Positions 1-6,225 of a stretch of 10,479 nucleotides of DNA are shown piece after piece; position 1 is the first letter of the stretch, and every line of letters begins with the position of its first letter. The translations under genes were made by a program, and so were the position numbers. The DNA is from Candidatus Sulfopaludibacter sp. SbA3 (GTDB lineage Bacteria; Acidobacteriota; Terriglobia; Bryobacterales; Bryobacteraceae): positions 1 to 10,479 of the forward strand of contig CAMAUG010000117.1 of NCBI GenBank assembly GCA_945861255.1, in the 5' to 3' direction. The notes under the pieces are model-generated. The model made no database searches. It was not told the origin of the DNA and saw only the letters and a program-made list of their open reading frames with translations.

Positions 1-22
1 GGTCTTTCGCACCGCAGTAATC

Positions 23-53
23 TTGAAATTGCCTCGGTCCGAAGTGGTACAAA
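23..53 (+). promoter_or_regulatory. possible promoter of the RHH/partner gene pair
   Basis: A TTGAAA hexamer (23-28) resembles a -35 box, and TACAAA (48-53) or the overlapping GTACAA (47-52) could serve as a -10 box. The spacing is 19 or 18 bases, longer than ideal. Transcription would then start near position 60, right at the inverted repeat at 61-75. Only the hexamer matches support this, so confidence is low. Confidence 0.3.
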
Positions 54-60
54 TTCAAAC

Positions 61-75
61 GCACCAATCTGGTGC
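61..75. promoter_or_regulatory. perfect inverted repeat, candidate operator for the RHH regulator
   Basis: GCACCA-atc-TGGTGC is a perfect 6-base inverted repeat with a 3-base centre. It ends 11 bases before the preferred ATG of the ribbon-helix-helix gene and just after the candidate -10 box. RHH antitoxins are known to bind short palindromes in their own promoters, so negative autoregulation is a natural inference. A small RNA hairpin in the leader is the alternative reading. Confidence 0.5.
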
Positions 76-86
76 ATAATGGTGAC

Positions 87-344
87 ATGAGATCCGAGCA
101 GAAGACAATCCGCCAGAGCGTTAGCCTGCCAGTCAAGGTAGCCTTGCAAGTGCGCGCGATGGCGAAGACCAAAAGGGTAAGCGCCACCCGAATGCTCGTC
201 GCACTGATCGAAAGCGGAATCGAAACGGAGAAGCGAAAACAAAGGGAGTTTTTCGACTTGGCCGAACGATTTCGCGACGAGAAGGACCCGGACGCCGCCA
301 AAAGTCTGGGCAATCAATTAGGCCGAATGGTCTTCGGCGACTGA
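87..344 (+). CDS. ribbon-helix-helix DNA-binding protein, antitoxin-like
   Basis: This small protein of 85 residues is probably a transcriptional repressor or antitoxin. Residues about 6-46 fit a ribbon-helix-helix fold: a short beta strand (TIRQSVSLP, 7-15), a first helix (about 15-27), a turn, and a second helix starting at SATRMLVALIESGIE (32-46). The tail (47-85) is charged and helical and would suit contact with a partner protein. ATG at 87 is preferred because a GTG at 72 would place the start inside the inverted repeat at 61-75. Neither start has a strong Shine-Dalgarno; GGTG just before 87 is weak. The stop codon overlaps the next start as TGATG, so the two genes are probably translationally coupled. 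The RHH call comes from pattern recognition, not a profile search; the toxin-antitoxin role is inferred from size, order and overlap. Confidence 0.75.
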   Translation: MRSEQKTIRQSVSLPVKVALQVRAMAKTKRVSATRMLVALIESGIETEKRKQREFFDLAERFRDEKDPDAAKSLGNQLGRMVFGD

Positions 345-592
345 TGCCAAGGATCGAACGCTGGGAGAAGTTTCCCGAAGGAGTCCGCCGGCACTTGATC
401 GAAAGAATGCGGGACCGGGCGATCAGCATCGCCGACCTCAACCAACTCCGCCTTTGGATCGAAACCAGTCCCGAAGTACCGCCGGGGGACTGGTACAAGG
501 ACTTCGGATCGTTCAAGCTCTGTGGCGGAGGTTCGCTTGCAAAGACCTTCTTGCTTCCTGGCCAGGCCGCCAAAGGCGATAAGCTGTCGTAG
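344..592 (+). CDS. conserved small protein, putative toxin or partner of the RHH protein
   Basis: An 82-residue protein whose ATG overlaps the stop of the RHH gene by one base, typical of coupled pairs. I do not recognise a named family with certainty. The N-terminal half is helical (VRRHLIERMRDRAISIADL, 14-32), followed by LRLWIETSPEVPPGDWYKDF (35-54) and a beta-like C-terminus with FKLCGGGS (57-64) and KTFLLPGQAAKG (67-78). The pattern is consistent with a compact single-domain protein, perhaps with a RelE-like strand arrangement, but no RelE catalytic motif can be pointed to. There is no signal peptide or membrane segment, so it should be cytoplasmic. Size and order suggest the toxin half of a toxin-antitoxin module; an RHH co-factor is an alternative. 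That it is a real gene is well supported; its function is not. Confidence 0.65.
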   Translation: MPRIERWEKFPEGVRRHLIERMRDRAISIADLNQLRLWIETSPEVPPGDWYKDFGSFKLCGGGSLAKTFLLPGQAAKGDKLS

Positions 593-671
593 GGTCCTCT
601 GGAGGGTGGCGTCCACGCGCCTCGGACCCGCCCGCAGTGTGGCGTAGAACTGGCAAGGCCGCGGCGCCCCG

Positions 672-2063
672 TTAGTTTGCGGCGGCCAGGAATCCCGCCC
701 GAAGTCTGGCACGGTCCATCGCAACTCCTCGCAAGTAGACCTGTGAGATTCTTCTCGAGTTCGTGATGTCGTCCAGCGGATTGGCGTCCAGCACCACGAA
801 ATCCGCGCTCATGCCCGCCGACACCATGCCCAGATCGTCGATTCCGAGAATCTCCGCGGTCGTTCGCGTGGCTGCGACGATCACCTGTGCCGGTGTCATT
901 CCTGCCGCCGCCAGATTCTCCAGTTCCGTGTGCATCGTCCACCCCAGAAACTGATCGCCCTGCTGGCCGCCGCCGTCGGTGCCCACACCGATCTTGACGC
1001 CCGCCGCGGTCAGCTTTGTAATGCCGCGCGCCAACCGCTCCCAACTTGCGTTTGAGCGCGCCAGTTGCGCGGAATCCGTCAGCGGCAACCGGCGTTGCAA
1101 ACGCGCGATCTGCTCGGGCAGTACGGTCTCGAGGATCAGAGGATGCACCGGATGCAACCATGGCGCATAAACCGCCCGCCGAGGCCCACCGAGCGCCGAG
1201 AGCACCATCGTATTCGGATGCTGTTTGAACAGGTCAACCAACTCATCGTCTACGTCCCCGATCATGTGTGCAAACACGTCGATCCCGGCGCGTAGCAGTT
1301 CCTTAGCCTGCGCAAGCCCGGTGGCATGCACGGCCACGCGCAGGTTGTTCTTGTGCGCCTCATCGATAATCGCCCGGTACAGCTCCGGGCTGAGCGGCTT
1401 GATGGCGCCGTCACGGTCGTCCACCCAGGTCTTGATCAATTTCACCTTGCGCGGGACCAGCTCCTGCACCGATGCGCGAGCGCCCGCCGTGGTCGTGACC
1501 GGAAAGGCGGCCTGCCGCATGTTGTCGGAGGCGATCTCCACCAGCGGCGCCAAGCCTCGGCCGGCCGTCAGAAATCGCGCCGCGTCAGGATACTTTCCCG
1601 CCACGATCTCGTCGCGAATCTGGAACGGAAGCTCACCGAAATCGCTCCCCATCGACTGGCTGGCCGCGACTCCGAAATACGCGAATCGCCGCATGTGGTC
1701 AAGGATGTTCTCGCGCGTGTAGTTCTGGGCTCCGCTCGTCAGATGTTTCATGTACCCGATGTGCGAGTGTCCGTCGATGAGCGTGGGGATCACCGTCTTG
1801 CCCGTCAGATCGATGTGGGCCGCGCCGGCCGGGGCCTGGATCTCCCCTTTCCGTCCGATGCGGGTAAACCGGGCGTTCTCCACCAGAAACGCCGCGTTCT
1901 CGATGGGGGCGCGGCCATCGCCGGTGATGAGGCGGGCGCCCTCGAACAGCGTTGCGCGTTGAGGCGCAGCAGCGGAGGGTTGCGCGGGCGCTTGCGCGGA
2001 CACGTGTTCGGACCCGATCACGAGGGCCAGACACACCAAAACAAGCCAGTGAAGATAGCGCAT
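672..2063 (-). CDS. secreted metal-dependent amidohydrolase (imidazolonepropionase-like)
   Basis: A 463-residue member of the amidohydrolase superfamily, which hydrolyses C-N or related bonds with one or two metal ions in a TIM barrel. The N-terminus (MRYLHWLVLVCLALVIG, 1-17, then VSAQA) is a signal peptide, implying export. The metal site is legible: HSH at 99-101, a candidate carboxylated lysine K211 in VKLIKTW, H246 in VAVHATG, H266 in FAHM and D363 in GVGTDGG. The C-terminus has the usual small beta-sandwich ending (GMSADFVVLDANPLDDI). The ATG at 2063 is chosen because it begins the signal peptide and has GGGAG nine bases upstream (2073-2077). The frame stays open to 2111, but that extension is MaoC remnant. 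The substrate cannot be told; relatives act on cyclic imides, dipeptides or lactones. Its 3' end converges on the plus-strand RHH pair. Confidence 0.88.
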   Translation of the reverse strand: MRYLHWLVLVCLALVIGSEHVSAQAPAQPSAAAPQRATLFEGARLITGDGRAPIENAAFLVENARFTRIGRKGEIQAPAGAAHIDLTGKTVIPTLIDGHSHIGYMKHLTSGAQNYTRENILDHMRRFAYFGVAASQSMGSDFGELPFQIRDEIVAGKYPDAARFLTAGRGLAPLVEIASDNMRQAAFPVTTTAGARASVQELVPRKVKLIKTWVDDRDGAIKPLSPELYRAIIDEAHKNNLRVAVHATGLAQAKELLRAGIDVFAHMIGDVDDELVDLFKQHPNTMVLSALGGPRRAVYAPWLHPVHPLILETVLPEQIARLQRRLPLTDSAQLARSNASWERLARGITKLTAAGVKIGVGTDGGGQQGDQFLGWTMHTELENLAAAGMTPAQVIVAATRTTAEILGIDDLGMVSAGMSADFVVLDANPLDDITNSRRISQVYLRGVAMDRARLRAGFLAAAN

Positions 2064-2072
2064 GGATTCAGT

Positions 2073-2077
2073 CTCCC
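2073..2077 (-). promoter_or_regulatory. Shine-Dalgarno deciding the amidohydrolase start
   Basis: On the minus strand GGGAG lies nine bases before the ATG at 2063. It rules in favour of that start over the ATGs at 2111 and 2102, which belong to leftover MaoC sequence and precede the signal peptide. Confidence 0.6.
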
Positions 2078-2099
2078 AAATGCGCGGCTCCTTCGGCGT

Positions 2100-2323
2100 C
2101 ATGCCGGGCATGAAGCGGTCCGCGGCCTAGGTCTTCAGGCCGTCGGAGGCCGAACAGGCCATGGGCCACGCGTGTGCCGAACGACGTTGTGCGCTCATAG
2201 GCCCAATCGGTGTGGACGGGCGTCAAATCTCCGCGTAGGCCATAATGCGGGCCTTGGCCACCTGATAGGCGGCGTGATGCATTCATCGCGAACGCGGGTA
2301 TCGTCGAAGTAGCGTTCGATCAC
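2100..2323 (-). pseudogene. decayed MaoC-type (R)-enoyl-CoA hydratase / dehydratase remnant
   Basis: Pieces of one hot-dog-fold MaoC protein can be read in successive frames. From GTG at 2323: (M)IERYFDDTRVRDECITP, a typical MaoC N-terminus. After losing about one base near 2268: YQVAKARIMAYA (2267-2233). After a second change near 2233: GDLTPVHTDWAYERTTSFGT (2232-2173) and then RVAHGLFGL (to 2146). After a third near 2147: SDGLKT, then TAG at 2129-2127, then AADRFMPGM. The family active-site spacing GD....H is kept, as is the AHGLFGL helix. The second half of the fold is absent, so the gene is dead and truncated. Its GTG overlaps the TGA of the upstream reductase gene (GTGA), so it was once translationally coupled to it. 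Family identity is strong; the ancestral substrate is unknown. Confidence 0.8.
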
Positions 2324-3267
2324 GCGATGCCAGAATCCCGCCGCGGGAGACCTGCTTCGATTCCTTTCACGCACGCTAGCAGGGTGCTGTTCACCGGTGT
2401 CGGAACATTCACCATGGCGCCGCGCCGCACCACGGCGCCGTGGATGAAATCGACTTCTGTGATCGATCCGCGTTCCAGGCTCTGCAACATCGACGCTTTG
2501 AAATCGGCAGGTAGACCGGCGGATGCCTTCATCCACGCGTCGCGTGGGTTGGTAATGGACAGTTGGATGCCGGACGTCCGGGCCACCGCCATCGCCTCCG
2601 TTACGGCCGCGATCGCGCATTCCTCGATCCGCGGCACGCCGTAGAGCGCTCCATACGGAAGGCGCGTGATCGCGCTGAGCGCTCCCGTGGCGACGTTGAC
2701 CAGCAGTTTGTCCCACATGGTCCCCACGATGTTATCGCTGACGATGGTCGCAAGGCCGGCCTGCTGGAAGGCCACCGCAAGCCGCTGTACGCGTTCGCTG
2801 TTGCTCCCGTCGAGTTCGCCGATGTAGGTCAGCCTGCCCTTCAGGCCGGCGATGATCTGCCCTGGCCCCGTGAGAACGCCGCCTGCGTAAGTCTTCCCCG
2901 CGATCACTTTTTCCGGTCCGGTCACCTCGCCGAGAATCTCCTCGTGCCCCAGGCCGTTCTGGAGAGACAACACGATGGTACGCTCGCCTACCACCGGCCG
3001 CGCCATTTCGATCGCCTCGCGAGTGTGGAAAGATTTGACGAGTATCAGGACCAGGTCGGCGGGCGCGCCGGCCGCCGAGCAATCGGTGGCGGCGTGAATG
3101 CGCACCACGCGTTCGACACCGTCTTCCCGAATGCGGAGACCCCGCTGGTTGATCGCATCGACGTGGGCGTGGTTGCGATTGATCAGGGCCACCTCATGCC
3201 CGGCCTCGGCCAACCGCGCCCCAAGCGCGCAGCCCAGCGCTCCCGCGCCGATGACCGAGATGTTCAT
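2320..3267 (-). CDS. ketopantoate reductase family protein (PanE/ApbA-like)
   Basis: A complete 315-residue NAD(P)-dependent reductase of the 2-dehydropantoate 2-reductase family. PanE itself reduces ketopantoate to pantoate in coenzyme A synthesis. The N-terminal Rossmann fold shows GAGALG (7-12) and a nucleotide-side QNG (103-105). The C-terminal helical domain has WDKLLVN with the expected catalytic lysine K187 and N191, and E271 in TEVDFIHG, matching the family's acidic residue. Length is near the family norm. The start at 3267 begins directly with the beta strand MNISVIG; no good Shine-Dalgarno is visible. It has no signal peptide and should be cytosolic. Its stop overlaps the start of a dead MaoC gene, which hints at a paralogue working on a different 2-keto acid or a CoA-linked catabolic route rather than vitamin synthesis. 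For that reason I give no gene symbol. Confidence 0.85.
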   Translation of the reverse strand: MNISVIGAGALGCALGARLAEAGHEVALINRNHAHVDAINQRGLRIREDGVERVVRIHAATDCSAAGAPADLVLILVKSFHTREAIEMARPVVGERTIVLSLQNGLGHEEILGEVTGPEKVIAGKTYAGGVLTGPGQIIAGLKGRLTYIGELDGSNSERVQRLAVAFQQAGLATIVSDNIVGTMWDKLLVNVATGALSAITRLPYGALYGVPRIEECAIAAVTEAMAVARTSGIQLSITNPRDAWMKASAGLPADFKASMLQSLERGSITEVDFIHGAVVRRGAMVNVPTPVNSTLLACVKGIEAGLPRRDSGIA

Positions 3268-3284
3268 GGAACCAGGATTTTTAA

Positions 3285-3310
3285 ACTAGCACTCACCACG
3301 ACTAGCGTGG
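3285..3310. repeat. short direct repeat and hairpin in the gap before the reductase gene
   Basis: ACTAGC occurs at 3285-3290 and again at 3301-3306, 16 bases apart. The second copy lies within a small hairpin, CCACG-actag-CGTGG (3296-3310). This 85-base gap follows the ankyrin gene and precedes the reductase gene. It could be an operator or a weak attenuating structure. The motifs are short enough to be chance. Confidence 0.25.
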
Positions 3311-3352
3311 CCCGTTCGTGACGAAGAAGTTGGATGGATCTGTTCGCGATGC

Positions 3353-4855
3353 TCACTCGGTCGCGCCGAAATTGCGCAGCAGTTCGGCTATCTGGACAGT
3401 GTAATCGGCTGGAGAATCGCTACCGGAACCCGCGCTGCTCGCGGAGGCTAAAACCACTTGCTTGGGAGCTTTGCTTTGAGCTGTCAGGACGGCCAGGGGA
3501 GTCCGGCCGCCCTTGTTTCTCGCGTTCACGTCGGCGCCGTGCTCGGCCAGAAACCGAATCACGGTTTCATAGCGATGAGTCGCGGCGGCATGCAATGCGG
3601 TGTCGCCAGCCTGGTTCGCGGCGGTGACTCCGCCGCTTAAGTTGAAGGCAGTGGTTACCGCAGGTAGGACTTGATTGTCAGTCTCCACCTTTCCGAAATC
3701 GATCAGGGCAATACCCCGCCGGCTTTCCGCGATACCGGAACCCATGCCCGCGGCTAACATCAGCGCCGTGGCTCCGTTCGGCATGGCTACTTTCGGATCG
3801 GCGCCTCCAGCGGCCAGAGTCTGCATAATCTCCGGCTCCAGGAATCTGGCGGCCAGCAGGTAAGGAGTGGAGCCCACCAGTGGAGCCAAAAGATTGAAGT
3901 CCGTCGTGTCGCGGCGCACAGGCGTACCCTTGGTCATCCGAATATTCGGATCTGCTTTATGAGCCAGCAGGGCTTTCACCAGATTCAAATCGCTTCTGAG
4001 AACCGCGGCATGGAGCGCGGTATAACCGCTGCCGAGCGTGTTAGGATCCGCGCCTTTTTCGAGCAACACGGCCGCTACATTTCCCTGGCCGCTATGTGCC
4101 GCAAGAACCAAGGCGCTGGTGCCGTCAGGGAGAGAATCATTGGGGTCCGCGCCTCCGGCCAGCAGGAGCTTGGCGGATTCGGCATCGCCCGTCCTCGCCG
4201 CAAACAACAACGGCGTGCTGCCGCCCCGTAGCACATTGTAATTCAGCTCTTCGCGCCCCGTTCTCTGGGTTTGTTCGCCGACCACTGTTTGAGAGTAGGT
4301 ACGCGAACGGGCGCGAATGTCCGCTCCGAATTCAATCAGCAATGCAACGACGTCAGGATGGATATTCGCGGCCGCCCACATGAGCGCGGTCTGATCGTGT
4401 TCAGTCTCCTTCGCCTTTGCGTCGGCGCCATGGACCAGTAGTGCCTTAACCGCCTGCGCGTCGCCGGTGCGCGCGCAAGTCATCAGCACTGTCTCGCCGT
4501 TGAGCAGTTTCGCGTTGGCATTCGCCTTCGCTTCCAATAGGCGGGCGACCATGGGCGCGCTCCGGTTGGTGCACGCCAAGTGCAGCGGAGTGGAGCCAAG
4601 ATCGTTGGCGGCGTCCACGCGGGCGCCTGCCCGGATCAACACATCGGCGATGGCGAGATGATCCAGGTTCGCGGCCCAATGCAGTGCCGTCGCGCCGTCG
4701 CCTTGCTGTGCGTTGACGTCGACACGCTGCTTCAACAATGCGCGCACCGAAGCTTCGTCCTGCTTTTTCACGGCCTGAATCAACCGCGCGTCACTGGGAG
4801 CGGCCAGGCCGGACGAGGACGCGATAACCGCCAGACAAAGAAGCTTGAATCGCAT
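3353..4855 (-). CDS. secreted ankyrin-repeat protein
   Basis: A 500-residue protein made almost entirely of ankyrin repeats, which form a stacked helix-turn-helix surface for binding other proteins. A signal peptide (MRFKLLCLAVIASSSGLAA, 1-19) implies export. About eleven to twelve repeats can be read, beginning near residues 22, 53, 86, 119, 154, 212, 244, 277, 328, 360, 416 and 449, many with the TALHxAA and GADxNA signatures. Longer insertions break the stack at 185-211, 308-327 and about 376-415, and a Ser/Ala/Gly-rich stretch (468-480) precedes the last helix. ATG at 4855 is chosen because it opens the signal peptide and has GGGGGAG six bases upstream. It starts 14 bases after the DUF1552 stop, so the two are surely co-transcribed. 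A binding or scaffold role for its neighbours is an inference; no enzyme motif is present. Confidence 0.9.
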   Translation of the reverse strand: MRFKLLCLAVIASSSGLAAPSDARLIQAVKKQDEASVRALLKQRVDVNAQQGDGATALHWAANLDHLAIADVLIRAGARVDAANDLGSTPLHLACTNRSAPMVARLLEAKANANAKLLNGETVLMTCARTGDAQAVKALLVHGADAKAKETEHDQTALMWAAANIHPDVVALLIEFGADIRARSRTYSQTVVGEQTQRTGREELNYNVLRGGSTPLLFAARTGDAESAKLLLAGGADPNDSLPDGTSALVLAAHSGQGNVAAVLLEKGADPNTLGSGYTALHAAVLRSDLNLVKALLAHKADPNIRMTKGTPVRRDTTDFNLLAPLVGSTPYLLAARFLEPEIMQTLAAGGADPKVAMPNGATALMLAAGMGSGIAESRRGIALIDFGKVETDNQVLPAVTTAFNLSGGVTAANQAGDTALHAAATHRYETVIRFLAEHGADVNARNKGGRTPLAVLTAQSKAPKQVVLASASSAGSGSDSPADYTVQIAELLRNFGATE

Positions 4856-4861
4856 CTTGAT

Positions 4862-4868
4862 CTCCCCC
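4862..4868 (-). promoter_or_regulatory. Shine-Dalgarno deciding the ankyrin-gene start
   Basis: GGGGGAG on the minus strand lies six bases before the ATG at 4855, between that ATG and the TAA of the DUF1552 gene. It excludes the in-frame ATG at 4930, which lies inside the DUF1552 gene and would put 25 residues ahead of the signal peptide. Confidence 0.65.
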
Positions 4869-4869
4869 G

Positions 4870-6213
4870 TTAACCCACTCGAAGCATCTGAGGATCTACT
4901 CTTCCCGTGCTGTCCCCGATTCGATCCCAATGGACGCCGAACTGATCCATCAACGTCAGGTGCAAATTCGCCAGCGGCACGTCCTTCAAGCGGGTGTGAC
5001 GCCCGCCTTTCAGATTGCCCGCGCCGCCGCCCGCCAAAATGAAGGGAATATCCACCGGCGCGTGAGTGTTGCTGTCGGCAATGCCGGCGCCGTAAATCAG
5101 CGTCATGTGGTCCAGCAGCGTACCGTCGCCGTCACGGGTCGTCCGCATCTTCTCCAGTAAATACGCAAACATCGTCATATGATACGCGTTGATCTTGGCC
5201 GTCTTCGCGACTTTCTCGGGCTCCCTCTGATGATGCGAAATGGGATGATGCGAATCGGGCACGCCGATCTGCGGATACGTCATGCCGCTCTGTTCGTGGC
5301 CCATCATCAGCGTAATGACACGCGTCAGATCGCACTGATAGGCCAGCACCTTCATATCCAGCATCAGTTTCACGTGGTCTTCCCAATTCGCCGGGATGCC
5401 CGCGGGGTGCTCCACCGTCGGCACTTCCTGATGGCCTGTCTCAGCGATCTGAATCCGCCGCTCCACGCCCCGGATCGAGTCGAGATACTCGCTGAGCTTC
5501 GTGCGATCGCCTTGGGGAAGCGAGCCTTGCAGACGCGCGACCTCCTGCGTCACTGAGTCCAGGATGCTTTTTTGCCCGCGGATGCGGCTCAATCGCTCTT
5601 TGGGGTCCGTGCTGGCGCTATCGCCGAACAGACGCTCGAACACCAGGCGCGGATTGTTCTGTGTGGGCAAGGGCGTACTGGGGCCCTTCCAACTGATGGT
5701 GTTCGTGTACGGGCACGCATACCCGGTATCGCAGGCGCCCGCCGTTTCGCCGGATTCGATCGCCAACTCGAGCGATGCCAGTTGCGTGTGCTTGCCGGTC
5801 TCCTGCGCCAGAATCTGATCCACGGAGATTCCGGCATCCAGCCATGTTTCACTGGTGGGCGGCGAAATGTCGGTGAGAAATCGAGTACTCGCTTTTGCGT
5901 GCGCACCGCCCGGCCGTCCCGGCGGCGGAATGCAAGTCAGGCCGCTCAGCACCTGCAATTGATCGCGATGCGGCGCCAGCGTCCTCAGCGTGGGCGTCAG
6001 TTCGTAGGCCGTGCCCTCGGTGGCCGGCAAATAGTTCTGCATGATCATGCCGTTCGGCACGTACATGACGCCGAAGCGGTTGACCGGCTGGGCGGGCGTC
6101 GCGGCGCGCGCGGTGAACACCGGGACCATGCTGTCCAGCAGCGGCAATGCCAGCGACGCGCCAACCCCACGCAACATCGCGCGGCGTGAAACAGCTTTCT
6201 TAAAGACAATCAT
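4870..6213 (-). CDS. DUF1552 family secreted protein
   Basis: A complete 447-residue member of the DUF1552 family, which has no established biochemical role. The N-terminus, with SRRAMLRGVGASLALPLL (9-26), is an export signal of twin-arginine type, as is common in this family. Family marks are TISWKGPSTPLP (172-183), the histidine cluster SHHPISHH (321-328), which could bind metal, and GAGIADSNTHAPVDIPFILA (376-395). Four cysteines lie at 94, 161, 167 and 294. The start at 6213 has GAGGA nine bases upstream, overlapping the TGA of the DUF1592 gene, so translation is likely coupled. DUF1552 and DUF1592 genes commonly pair in Acidobacteria and Planctomycetes, so the two products probably work together outside the cytoplasm. 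The Tat route implies export of a folded, perhaps metal-loaded protein. Confidence 0.9.
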   Translation of the reverse strand: MIVFKKAVSRRAMLRGVGASLALPLLDSMVPVFTARAATPAQPVNRFGVMYVPNGMIMQNYLPATEGTAYELTPTLRTLAPHRDQLQVLSGLTCIPPPGRPGGAHAKASTRFLTDISPPTSETWLDAGISVDQILAQETGKHTQLASLELAIESGETAGACDTGYACPYTNTISWKGPSTPLPTQNNPRLVFERLFGDSASTDPKERLSRIRGQKSILDSVTQEVARLQGSLPQGDRTKLSEYLDSIRGVERRIQIAETGHQEVPTVEHPAGIPANWEDHVKLMLDMKVLAYQCDLTRVITLMMGHEQSGMTYPQIGVPDSHHPISHHQREPEKVAKTAKINAYHMTMFAYLLEKMRTTRDGDGTLLDHMTLIYGAGIADSNTHAPVDIPFILAGGGAGNLKGGRHTRLKDVPLANLHLTLMDQFGVHWDRIGDSTGRVDPQMLRVG

Positions 6214-6225
6214 GTTTGAGCATCC

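Noticed and set aside
593..671. Bidirectional terminator between the converging genes
   Set aside because: The gap has only short palindromes such as GCCGCGGC (658-665) and no stem-loop with a T tract on either strand; I see nothing functional.
133..1161. Long open frame on the minus strand of 342 codons
   Set aside because: It overlaps the RHH pair and the amidohydrolase in another frame. Its product is rich in Arg and Gly with no recognisable domain, as expected from GC-rich shadow frames.
2064..2111. Amidohydrolase starting at ATG 2111 or 2102
   Set aside because: These codons continue MaoC remnant sequence and would bury the signal peptide; the ATG at 2063 has its own Shine-Dalgarno.
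1326..2312. Plus-strand open frame of 328 codons opposite the amidohydrolase
   Set aside because: The opposite strand encodes a legible metal-site protein with signal peptide; this product is Arg/His-rich, without motifs, and runs antisense across it.
2195..2716. Minus-strand frame of 173 codons overlapping the reductase
   Set aside because: Only its last part (after position 2323) is meaningful, as the N-terminus of the MaoC remnant; the rest is a shadow of the reductase gene.
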